64,000 nucleotides of DNA. It comes from Acanthopleura granulata. Its lineage: Eukaryota; Mollusca; Polyplacophora; Chitonida; Chitonidae. The notes under the pieces are model-generated. The model searched no databases. It saw only the letters and a program-made list of their open reading frames with translations, and was not told the origin of the DNA. The position numbers were made by a program, and so were the translations under genes. The DNA lies in assembly GCA_016165875.1 (NCBI GenBank), contig JABBOT010000004.1, positions 18,229,672-18,293,671 on the forward strand. The letters run 5' to 3'. Below are positions 23,801-34,300 of the stretch, piece after piece (positions within the stretch are counted from its first letter, which is position 1; every line of letters begins with the position of its first letter).

Positions 23801-26235
23801 TATCTTACTTACCACCCATCTGCTGCCCTTTACCCTTGGGGTCTGGTATGCAAGGAACAAGGTACTATTCTGGGTCATTCTCTGGACTATATTTACATAC
23901 AGGTGAGAATAAGATTTACTAGCTGGAGTAATTTTTATGCAATCAAAAAATGTGTATTCAGTAGCGTATGCACAATTAAAAACTATTTATTTCATTTAAT
24001 TGATCGAGGTTTAGCACCAAACTGAAGGATATTTCACTTTTATGAAACCAGTCAGTTTTATGGGTGGTGGACATTGGAGTCCCCGGAGTAAAACCACCTA
24101 ACATTGACAAGCAACACATGTGCACACGTCTACATGTATGTTATGCACACATTTTCATGTGCAAAATGAGTTTGATGTAAGTATGTCATATTGGTGGAAG
24201 ACAAGTGACCTCCATCTAACTACATATCAGATGACCAAAGTGGCCCTGTGGGAGCTGTCCAGTGCCACATACATGTATGGCCAATGATTGATTGATTGTA
24301 CTTGCAATTGAAAGGCACCCATTACTTACTTAATTATCGTCATTCTTAGAGATCTTGTGATTTAAGGTGTGTTAATGTGCATTTGGAAGCTAGGATGATG
24401 GTATACTGGAAATAACAGTTTTATGGGTAGTGGACATTGGAGTCCCCGGAGTAAAACCACCTAACATTGACAAGCAACACATGTGCACACGTCTACATGT
24501 ATGTTATGCACACATTTTCATGTGCAAAATGAGTTTGATGTAAGTATGTCATATTGGTGGAAGACAAGTGACCTCCATCTAACTACATATCAGATGACCA
24601 AAGTGGCCCTGTGGGAGCTGTCCAGTGCCACATACATGTATGGCCAATGATTGATTGATTGTACTTGCAATTGAAAGGCACCCATTACTTACTTAATTAT
24701 CGTCATTCTTAGAGATCTTGTGATTTAAGGTGTGTTAATGTGCATTTGGAAGCTAGGATGATGGTATACTGGAAATACATAGGGTTCAGCACCAGAAGAT
24801 ATATTTCGTGACTTTTATTTGCTGCATTATACAGTTTATGGGGAGATTTTGTTTCACTTTCTAAACAAAACCTGTTGAACTGCTTCTTCTGTTATGCCTT
24901 TTTTCAGCTTCCTGGGCCATAAAGAATTTAGGTTCTTGTATTCATTGGTACCCATGGCAATGCACTACTGTGGAGTGTACTGCCAGTCAATCTGTGTATT
25001 ACCACGAATTGATAGGAAGAAATTAAAACAACAGCAAGCCCAGTTTAGCTCAGAGGATCATGGTGATAGTGTTAATAACAAGGACTCAGATACAGAGAAC
25101 AGTCCTCGAAGGATGCCAGATGGAACTAAGCCTCTTCCTGCTGAGTTACAGCAACAACAGAAACACAAATCCAACCTCATGAAAGCTAAATTGTTGACAG
25201 TGTTTCTGGCTGTTACAAATATACCAATGGCACTCTACTTCAGTCTCATCCATCAGCGGGGCACCATTGAAGTTATGCGTTACCTCTACCACCAGGGGGA
25301 GGCACAAAAAATAGACGTTATGTTTCTCATGCCATGCCATTCAACACCATATTACAGGTACAGAAGTAATTTGCTCATCACAGTATGACTGAAATATTGC
25401 CGAAGTTACGTTATGCCAAAATCATTCATTCAGATTTAATTCTTCAAACTTTGTGCATGTTTGCAAGCATATTCTGAAGGCATTATTGTATGTACACTGA
25501 TAAGGGTATACTTTTTGTGAAACCCTGAAACTCAACGATCCAACCAATGAAGTTTTTTGTCAGAAATCAGGTTTTAAAGGTGCATAATATAAATGCATGG
25601 AACTTTTTTTTGTAATATGTGAAAAAGTTCAGGAATAAGGGTAATGCGTTTGCACATCTTTTGATAAAATCTGTTTTCAGATACTACAATCTTGCATATA
25701 ATTCCATCGGTAATATTTTCGTGCCCGCCTTCATATAAGTGAAATACTCTTGAGAAGTGTGTAAAACACCAATCAACTGAATAAATTACATAAAATTTTC
25801 ATACATTTCTGGTGTTGCATGTATATTAAATCTATGGAGGAGTGGAGGTCTATGTATGGTGATAGTGTGTTCAACATATGGTGCATTTTTTAATTTTTGT
25901 CACTGTTTTATTCCAGCTACCTTCATTTAAACCAAAGTATGAGGTTTTTGACGTGTGAACCAAACTTGGGACGCCTGGAAAATTACACAGATGAAGCTGA
26001 CATTTTCTTTAACAATCCAGAAAAATGGTTGAATCAGGAATATGCCATAGGAAATTTTTCTCTTCCTACCCATTTTGTCTATTTTGACAGTTTGATACCA
26101 GACATTCAGGGATTTTTATCAAAACATAAATATGTGAGAAAAATTAAGCTGTTCCACACACATTTGCCAGAAGGTCGAGTGGGATCCAAAGTCCTGGTGA
26201 GTGTATTGAATAAAAAGATCAAACCTAAGAGATGA
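20861..26235 (+). CDS. PIGB: GPI mannosyltransferase 3 (PIGB), 7 coding exons, 611 aa
   Basis: ER multi-pass GT22-family enzyme that adds the third mannose to the GPI-anchor precursor, using dolichol-phosphate-mannose. Coding exons: 20861-21174, 21491-21608, 21965-22191, 22398-22547, 23645-23902, 24908-25357, 25917-26235; all phases fit and total 1836 nt. The GT22 catalytic-loop motif PDEFWQ is at residues 89-94. Other family blocks are YGYLTWEWRYGLRGYLYP, STRTLTNSMES, YGSHPWHWYLTQG, HKEFRFLYS, MPCHSTPYYSYLH and HTHLPEGRVGS. Several hydrophobic spans fit a polytopic protein. It is longer than human PIGB (554 aa), mainly because of a hydrophilic Gln/Ser/Asp-rich insert at about residues 391-444. 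The ATG at 20861 is preceded by a strong acceptor at 20821-20824, so the 5' leader is spliced; an in-frame extension through 20825-20860 is open but lacks an ATG in this exon. Confidence 0.95.
24003..24290 (-). repeat. SINE family B copy in PIGB intron 5
   Basis: Contains the family B words ATATTTCACTTTTATG, TTTTATGGGTGGTGGACATT, GGAGT..CCGGAGTAAAACCACC and ATATTGGTGGAAGACAAGTG, as also seen at 28240-28605 and 61437-61690. Most of it is included in the tandem duplication described separately. Confidence 0.6.
24053..24777. repeat. 363-bp tandem duplication in PIGB intron 5
   Basis: Copy 1 (24053-24415) and copy 2 (24416-24777) are head-to-tail and differ by one visible base (GGGTGGTGG versus GGGTAGTGG). 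The near identity implies a very recent event, an allelic haplotype join, or an assembly duplication. It lies wholly inside the intron and does not affect coding exons. Confidence 0.95.
25721..25786 (+). repeat. SINE family A, 3' fragment in PIGB intron 6
   Basis: A short tail fragment: CGCCTTCATATAAGTGAAAT, ACTCTTGAGAAGTGTG and TAAAACACCAATCAACTGAA match the 3' end of the full-length copy at 59825. Confidence 0.7.
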
Positions 26236-28239
26236 TATTTATCACAGGCAGTAAAGGTTGTATTACAATGTAGTTGTGTGTGTATATAATTCAGTGAATG
26301 AACCTTGAGTGCAGACAAGGATTTCATGGTCATGAAAGGAATATCTGTGGAAGCAATTTTAAGAAACGTATGCATTTACAAAAAATCTTATCACAAGAAC
26401 AGTATTGTTATTTAACTTAACAAAAATGCATAGGTTATATCTGATATTTGCCTCAGGTTATAATACTGGTGACAGGATCTTTATTTTGAGAGTCATATTG
26501 CCTTGTAAATGTGATTGATGCATTTCCAAGTTTTAACATTGTGATGGTACACTGATTGTCAAGACAGATGTTTGCATCATATACATAATCATGTACAATG
26601 TACTTATAGGAAAGGTTTTCAGTCAGTTTTAAAGCTAAAGCATGTTCTGTCATGTCCATTATTTTTCATTCATATGAATGATTCCCTGTATGATCATGCC
26701 ATGCTTTTTTACTGTGTTTCACTTCAACATCAAACAAATATTCATCTTATGTAATAAAACCCAGAGTAGTGTATTGTAATGTACCTCACCCCAAGCCATG
26801 TAAACACGCTCCAAGAGAAATGACACATTAGAGCACTTATTCTTGAGCACTTATTGTCATCTACACCACTAATTAGTGATAACCTCAGCTGTCACTTTAT
26901 GGCTAGTATAACATTAAACTTAAATAGCATCTTTGGTGTCAAAGGTTCTGTGTGTTAATGGCACGGTAAAATGATAAAGATTGAAATAATCTGAATGGAC
27001 TTCCTTAATTGTAAAACAAAAAAAAATTGCAGTCTATCAAATTCAATGTTGTACATTTCTGCAAAGAATACGGAAACAAATTTTTCTATCTTTTCTACTT
27101 TGTCCTGGTGTGACGTCACACACAAACACGATGTCACCATGTGCTGACTTGTTTCCATAAATGGAGATGCCCTTTCAAACACTTTTGTAGTCACCCCGGC
27201 ACAAATGCCTTAGGCAGAGTCACATCTGCCAGATCCTATGCCATATAAGGAATGTTATTATGTCATGCCATGACAATTTCACAAACAGAGCGAAAGATAT
27301 TGTTTCTTCATTGAAAGTCCTCATGAATAGTGTTGAGTTTGTTCTGTAAGATTTCCTTGATATTTTAATATTTCTACCAACATTCTAAACCAGAATGGCA
27401 CTTTAATCTATACTCAGTGTGAGATGTGTAGATGCTTGATATACTTTCCTTATCACTGAAGTAAGTATATTAAATGTATATCTGAAGTCGCATTGTGTCA
27501 TTGTATAAGTTGAGCCATAGATAACTTTCTGGCATGTAATACATGTATATTATTCCTGCATAAAAAGAGCATTGTTTCCAGAGCAAAAATGTGTTCGGCT
27601 TGCATAATAATGTGACCCCTAATCTTTTAAACTCATAAAAGCTTATGGACTCTTTAACATTGTACGTGGTATATTTTGTCCAACCCAAAAGAAAACTGCC
27701 AGAATCAGGTTAGTAGCGTGCACATCAGTAATTTAACTGTCTTAGGAATTTTATGACTTTCTTTACATCTTCATCCCCACGTAAATAGAAATACATGAAA
27801 TTTCCAGGAAGCTGTGGTAAATATCACTGCGTTTATGAACACCTTGTAGCAAATTTAAGTTTTGTTAGGTGTTTAGGTTTTAACTGTCCTGAAGGATTTA
27901 ATGAAATATTGTCGATGAAACGTACCGACTCTGTGGATAAAAACTAATGGACATGTGGTAATGATGTAATATGTGTATGTCAATGCTAAGGATATTTCCT
28001 TGACGCCTCTTGTCACTGGATTTTCTAGATGCTTAATTTACACACTTGTATGATCTTACAATATGGAATAGATTTGTTAGATTTCACAAAATTCTCATTT
28101 AGGCCTACACCAGATTGGATTGTAACTACGTTTCTGTTCTGCAGAATAAAGCAAAGAATTCAAGGATTTTTATTGACCAACTGATATGAATTTAATTTTG
28201 TGGCTCCATTTTCTTGATGTGTCATTATCATCCTTGTTG
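26236..28239. other. PIGB 3' region and spacer
   Basis: Contains the PIGB 3' untranslated region. The first convincing poly(A) signal is AATAAA at about 26753. The remaining 1.5 kb is AT-rich with no recognised gene or repeat. Confidence 0.45.
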
Positions 28240-28605
28240 ATAATGAATTCTTTCTTATTATTTTGTGATGTCATACTCAAGAATTTTTCACTAATATGGT
28301 GGTGATGAGTTATTAGAAAGTGGAATGTCTCACGGAGCCACCATCTCTTTGGAAAGTTACTGACAAACTTTCCCACGAGTGCAATACAGATATGCTCACC
28401 ATACTGGTGGAAGACAACTGGTCTGCAATGAACATTACACTATCCAAACAGCCAAACGTATATCATTAACTGCTTATTGTCACCTTACTCCACAAACAGA
28501 ATTGGGAATCTACAAAATCCCTTTCAAGGCTGGGTTTAAACCTACACCTTGTGTGTCCTAACAATTCTAAAGTAAATGGCTTAACCACTCAGCCAAAGCC
28601 CACTC
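28240..28605 (-). repeat. SINE family B, longest copy, tRNA-like head
   Basis: Read on the minus strand it begins with GGGCTTTGGCTGAGTGGTTA, a good tRNA A-box context, followed by a B-box-like GGTTTAAACCC. The body contains the complement of CATACTGGTGGAAGACAACT, and the 3' part ends with the TGAAAAATTCTTGAGTATGA tail. The head is unlike that of family A, so this is a separate SINE lineage. Confidence 0.65.
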
Positions 28606-29029
28606 CTTAATGATAGTGGCATGCATTTTGTCTGTTTATATTTTATGAAGATCCAATACTACTTGTATGCCTGTAATGATATTTTGCCTAGAACAAGTCT
28701 GTGCAAGAGTACAAAATGCATTTTCAATGTATGTGATTATATCTCTCTAACTTTGCTTACAGCATCTTTGAATAAATACAAAGGTTGGTTGATGTGTGTA
28801 TGGCACTGAGGCATGTTTGGCGAGATTAAAGTTTGTTTATACATGTATGTAAGCTTCATTGTGTCGTTTGTTTCGCTCAAAGTCCCATTTATTGCCATAA
28901 GATGCGATAATTTTTAGTTTCACTGAATGAAAATTTCAAAACATTGGTCATTAGAAAGAAGAATTTATGGTCAATATCAATAATTCTGGAATATTGGGCT
29001 CTTCTAATGATAAGCAGTCTTCTACTCAC

Positions 29030-29460
29030 CTCTAAGAATTTGCTGACAAACTTACCCATGTGTAATATATAGATCATGCGCAACGTGGGTGCTCCTGGGC
29101 CAGTGGCCTATTGTCACTAATCTGGTCAAGACCCGATGACCAATGAGGACAGTAAAATCCATAAATTCCCTGCCCAAGGCTGACTGAACTAGCATCTCTC
29201 GCGTACTTGCCAATGCAAGACATGCATCTTGTTTAAATATTAAATAATTTAATTTCTTCATATGATTGTTTAATGCCATATTCAAGAATTTTTCACACAA
29301 ATAATGGCTATCAGGTTTATAGGGGAAGAACATCAGAGTACTTGGCATAACCCACCGACTCTAAATTAAGTTATTGACAAGCTTTCCCACTTATGATGTA
29401 TTGATTTGCATGTTGTACTGGCGCAAGACATGGTGGCCGTCTTATGGCCACCGATGTCCG
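29030..29460 (-). repeat. Two decayed SINE family B fragments
   Basis: Segments at about 29030-29220 and about 29255-29460 repeat family B words (GCTGACAAACTTACCCATGT, ATATTCAAGAATTTTTCAC, TATTGACAAGCTTTCCCACT, GGCGCAAGACATGGTGG). They lie just downstream of the ASB-gene stop codon and may be part of its 3' untranslated region. Confidence 0.55.
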
Positions 29461-29543
29461 ATAAATAGTGAGTGTAGGAGAATTGTTGAGATACAAGATT
29501 TAGCAACTTTCAGACACTGGATATAAGAATTCTGTATAAATTG

Positions 29544-30662
29544 CTATATTAACGGAAGAGCTGTGTATTCTTTAAGAATGTCTGGTATGTCCAAGAAATG
29601 AATTCTAGGCATAAAATTTCGACCCATTATTTTGCGAATGGCAAGTCCACAAAGGTGTTTCAAGGTTTGTGGATTGCTTGAGAAGTTGATCAACCACTGG
29701 CACAAATGTCTATCTGCCTTAAGAACTGCAGGAAAATTTCTACTTCTAAGCCATTCATGAATCCTAAGGTCCACACCAATGGACAAGATCAGTGTAAGAA
29801 AATCCTCTTGGGCTCTCATCACTGCCATTAAGAATGGAGAGCTACCATCTACTGAAACTGTGTTCACATTTGCATTGGCACTTGCGAGACATTTTGCCAC
29901 TTCATATCTATCATGAAACACTGTCAGGTGGAAAGCTGTATATCCATTGGTATTTTGAAAGTTAATGTCTGCGCCAAAGTTGAGTAATTCTTGTACAATA
30001 CTGACATGTCCACAGCTGGCAGCAATGTGAAGGGCTGTTTCCATGTGAATGGTAGCCTGATCAACTAAAGCCTCACCTTGAAGAAGACAAGTTACAATAC
30101 TGTGATAGCCATAGCACACTGCTGAGTGCAGAGCTGTCCATCCGTCTTTATCTCCAAGGTTGATGTTGGCTCCATTGTCTATAAGGAGCTTGCTCATTTG
30201 CTCATACCCTAGACAGGTAGCAACATGTAATGGGGTGAATCCATCACTTTGCATTACATTCACACTGCCTCCTGCTTGTAAGAGGAACTTTGCTATTGCC
30301 GTGTGCCCTTCAGCCGATGCCCAATGAAGAGGTGTTCTCTGCTCCCCATCACGGTCATCCACACCAACCCCGGCCTCTAGGAGAATCTTCAGACAATCCA
30401 TGTCTTTGTTACAGGTAGCCATGTGAATGGGAGATCGTTGCCAGGGGACATCATCAGGGTAAGAACGTGCTGGGTTGAATCCGTGCTCCAGGAGAACCCT
30501 TAAAATGTCAGATTGACCTTCCTGCACAGCAAAGTTCACAGGTTCAGGAGTCATTGCCCACAGATGTGGCTGAAAACCTTCTTGCAATATGTCGATAACC
30601 ATCTTTACATCATAACATCCAATGGCCTTGAGCAAGGCTTCTTCATGATTTGATTCTCCCAT
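29544..30662 (-). CDS. Ankyrin repeat and SOCS box protein (ASB family), 372 aa
   Basis: Probable substrate-recognition subunit of a Cullin5-ElonginB/C ubiquitin ligase. About eight ankyrin repeats run from residue ~38 to ~300, shown by repeated TPLHWASAEGHTAIAKFLLQ-type units (TPLHVATCLGY, TALHSAVCYGY, TALHIAASCGH, TAFHLTVFHDR). The C-terminus (about 329-372) has the SOCS-box layout: a BC-box-like LKHLCGLAIRKIMG, then IHFLDIPDILKEY. All coding sequence is in one exon. One base before the ATG there is a strong acceptor on the minus strand (TATTTACAG at 30664-30672), so at least one upstream exon exists; it could be non-coding or could extend the N-terminus. I cannot assign a specific ASB paralogue from memory. 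It is divergent from ENDOU, about 0.7 kb away if the ENDOU start proposed here is right. Confidence 0.85.
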   Translation of the reverse strand: MGESNHEEALLKAIGCYDVKMVIDILQEGFQPHLWAMTPEPVNFAVQEGQSDILRVLLEHGFNPARSYPDDVPWQRSPIHMATCNKDMDCLKILLEAGVGVDDRDGEQRTPLHWASAEGHTAIAKFLLQAGGSVNVMQSDGFTPLHVATCLGYEQMSKLLIDNGANINLGDKDGWTALHSAVCYGYHSIVTCLLQGEALVDQATIHMETALHIAASCGHVSIVQELLNFGADINFQNTNGYTAFHLTVFHDRYEVAKCLASANANVNTVSVDGSSPFLMAVMRAQEDFLTLILSIGVDLRIHEWLRSRNFPAVLKADRHLCQWLINFSSNPQTLKHLCGLAIRKIMGRNFMPRIHFLDIPDILKEYTALPLI

Positions 30663-30672
30663 TCTGTAAATA

Positions 30673-31372
30673 CAAATAAAACATTCAAACGTTCCAGTGT
30701 GTGGACCATTCTTACTTTCAGTACATTATATCTCAATTTTAATGTTAATATTTTAATATATGCTATCAACAAAATTTACATGTAAAAGCTAAGCTTTACA
30801 GTGTACTCCACAGTTTATCAGCACTTGTTTTGATGCCATTACCAATGTTCTGATGAGACATAAAAACAACTGAAATTAAGTCCCTTCTAAATTTTGGTAC
30901 GCTAAACCCGCTTTGTGCAATATCATAGGAATGCAGGAATGAAAAATTTGTACATCACTCATTTCGTTTGCAAATCCTGTCCTTATGTCAAACTCGCCAC
31001 AACAAGCACCTTGCACATTTAACTGGTACATTTTCTATGCTGTAGTAGACTGGTACCTTTTTTTCTGAAACTTAACCAGTAAAATTTTCGCTTTTGTTTT
31101 TTTCAAAATCTATAAAACATTTTATGCCCATCACATTCAAGCGCGTCTACAAAGGGTTTATGTTGAATATATTTCATGAAAATGAAAGATTCGTCGACCA
31201 CTGTTGCTTTGGATTATGAACAGGAAGTAAACTAGCTCTGGTTGGTTGGCGTTACCCAACAGAAATACTTGTTGCATGTCATCTTCGGGAACTTCTCACT
31301 GGACAACTGCTTACTTTACACAACACGTACTGAAGTTGTTAATTATTACTGGGTGGATTCTTCATCGTGCGG
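30673..31372. promoter_or_regulatory. Divergent region between ASB gene and ENDOU
   Basis: About 700 bp separates the acceptor of the ASB coding exon from the proposed first ENDOU codon. Both genes read outward, so promoters or 5' leader exons of both probably lie here or just beyond. No TATA box or CpG-rich core stands out. Minus-strand donor-like sites at about 31309-31314 and 31824-31829 could end a 5' exon of the ASB gene. Confidence 0.35.
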
Positions 31373-34300
31373 ATGGCATACAAGGGCTGCCAAGGGTAAT
31401 AATTTGTGGTTCAACTGTGTTAAAATATATAGGCCAAGTCTTCCAGTATAGGTGAATATCATTATGTATACCAGTTAGTAGTTTATAACGGTGATTGCTG
31501 CAAAGTTGTTCTCCCAGTTTCACATGGAGTTTTGTTGATCGTGTTTCGTGGCATTGACCATTTGATTTAGTGACAACTCAGTATTCATCCCTGAGCTTAC
31601 AGTTTAAGCTATATTTAAACCAGAAACAAAGGGCTGCTTTGTATGGATCGGGTCCATCTGAATAAGCCGAAGTGGCTGTTTGATTAACGCATTTTCTGCG
31701 AGACATGAGTGGGTGCTCTCGCAAACTGAAGCAAAATAAAGCAAAAAAGACATAATTTCCGGTAGTCGGTACAACAACATTATAAGTCTTAGATGGTGGC
31801 CCACCACAATTAATTTCCCATTTACTTACATGTTAACATTTGGCCTCACAGCACTGTCCCTAAATCTGCAATCCCTAAACCCTCGAGGCATCATAGTCCT
31901 TGTCCCCTGAGAAAACTCCAGTCAAATTCCTCATAGGGCATGACCGATGAAAATTTTAGCATGTTTAACAAATAGCTGACAGGGGTCAAGCCCACCCAGT
32001 GACAGATCAGTGAACTCTGATTTATCACTACTTTTGCCTTGTGTGTATCCGCTTCCATTGCCTTAAAAAAACATAAATGTATATGTGGAATGAAACTTTG
32101 AAGCCTCTACTACAAATGATACCACCCATCAGGCAGAAAAAATAAAGAAGGGCAGCCCAGGGGAGCAAAAGACATTATCTCTAGAAATGGAAAGGATCTA
32201 GCTTCGTCCCTCCCTACCCGGAAGCATTCATTGTTCTGTGCCACCAGCGACTACAGGAAATCACGTTTGTTAGCCTTAGCTCCCACTCATGCCTCGTCCA
32301 AACAGTTTTAGTCTTGTGAGACAGCTCCAATGACGATTCGACTTATATTTCATAAATTGTTGTTCAGAGTGCTCATTGTATTCAGTACCTAGGAAAAGAA
32401 TTTGCAGTGAGTCTGCAAATTATGTGTACTACTAATTTACTCCTTGTTTGAATGCCTCAACCAGCTAACAGAATGGAACAAAGAAGTGATGATCTTTCAC
32501 ATGACAAAAATTTATAAATAAAGGTGTATACAGGTCTTCGTTTTTCATTTTAAGCCTTTGTGTTTTTACCACACTCATAACTGAACCACAGGAGAGCAAA
32601 AACCTAAATTCAGGAAATAGGCTGTACATTTACACTTTTATAAATCTAAAATCCAGCATAAATAGCATGCCTAAATGTTATGTCAGGCGTGTGAAGATGG
32701 GGGAATAGGATGGCACACCTGAAAACTGAAGGCCTTCATATAAGTCTTGAAATGTACATGTTTCACTCTTTAATTCAGTGTTAATCTTGCCTAAAATTCA
32801 CATTACTGTATAGCAGGTTTTATTCCCCTCATGTAGCTGCAGCTTGCTAAGAGGCCTGTATGTGACATATATAAGATAATTTAGATAATTTAGTTTATCT
32901 TCTCTACCTGAAAACCATGTTAAGCCAAGGGGACACAGTGTGAAATTATGGTGACTGATATTAAGCTGTCTATTTCATTTGTGCATGGCTCCTGTAAATA
33001 ATTTCTATACATTCAACCTGGCCTTTCAGTTATCCTCAAAGCAATTAACATGAAAGCCTGATTTCAAAGATCCTCACATAATTTTATCACAGCACCAAAT
33101 TACATAGAGTGGACTAGAATCTTAGCAGAACTTAGTGGAGATACTTAAGCTATGTTTTCAGTTATAATTAATTGGAACTTACATGTATTGTGAATCATTT
33201 AGCAGTTGAGAAAAATTGTGATGACATTATCTGTAGTGAGTTGCTAACCCATATTGTTGTAACTCCTCACATTGTGAAGTATTTTATGTACAGCTGAGAG
33301 GGTAGATTTGCAAGGACATGTAATTTTTCATTGAACAGGGCCTCAATTTATTGAGTAAATCTATTTTTGGTCAGGTTTTCTGTTCTTGTAGAGAAGTTCA
33401 GATACATTTGTAATACATAAATAGATTTACTTTATGTGACATCTTTTATATTATATAGGTTTGACCCAGACTCAGAATTGTCTGAGATCCTGACCAAGCT
33501 TTGGGAACTGGACGCCAACAAATGTATACCGGGAGAACACTATAAGATAGACCTTCAAGGTAGACATAACATTTGAGCAGTTTATCAGAAAGGCTATTTT
33601 TGTTAAATACATCGTCACAGATCCACAAATTAATATTCATTGTATACCATGAACTGTATACACAAAATAAGAAAAAGTGCAGAAAGTAATTTGCGAGCAG
33701 CCCTCTTGGCCAGCTGAGTGACACCATGGCACAGAAGATACATTATTACAGCTATAATAAAACAAGATTTGTCTTCTACTGCTCATAGGGTACTAAGGCA
33801 CTTGATTATGATGTTGGTCTAATCTTTTTCAGGCTATGTTACAAACACTCGAGCAGTTGGTAGAGATCGGGCGCGATACACACTGTTTGAATGGGTTGAT
33901 GAGAGTGTGTTTGAAAGACCAACATATAAAGGTACACAGTCCACAAAGTCCTTGATTTTTTTATACACCAGCCAGTAGTTGTTTCCCATATTCAATTTTG
34001 ACTTTTGATGGATACTTAGGTAAAGATGAGGCAATGTGTCCTGACTCACATTTGGCCATTTTTATGGTTGCCATGGTAACCAGATTGCCATTATCATTAC
34101 ATATACTGTATAAATAGATATGATTTTGTGTCAATTCTACAACTGTGGTAAACAGGTCACCTTTTTCTCTATATACTCCCTACTGTATTAATAGATTTGA
34201 CTTGTTTTCCAGGCTACTACTCGAGTTGTTTTTCAAGTGCAGTTTTAATTTTTGGTGGATATGTAGATACACATATGCCGAGATGTTCATTTCCATGGTT

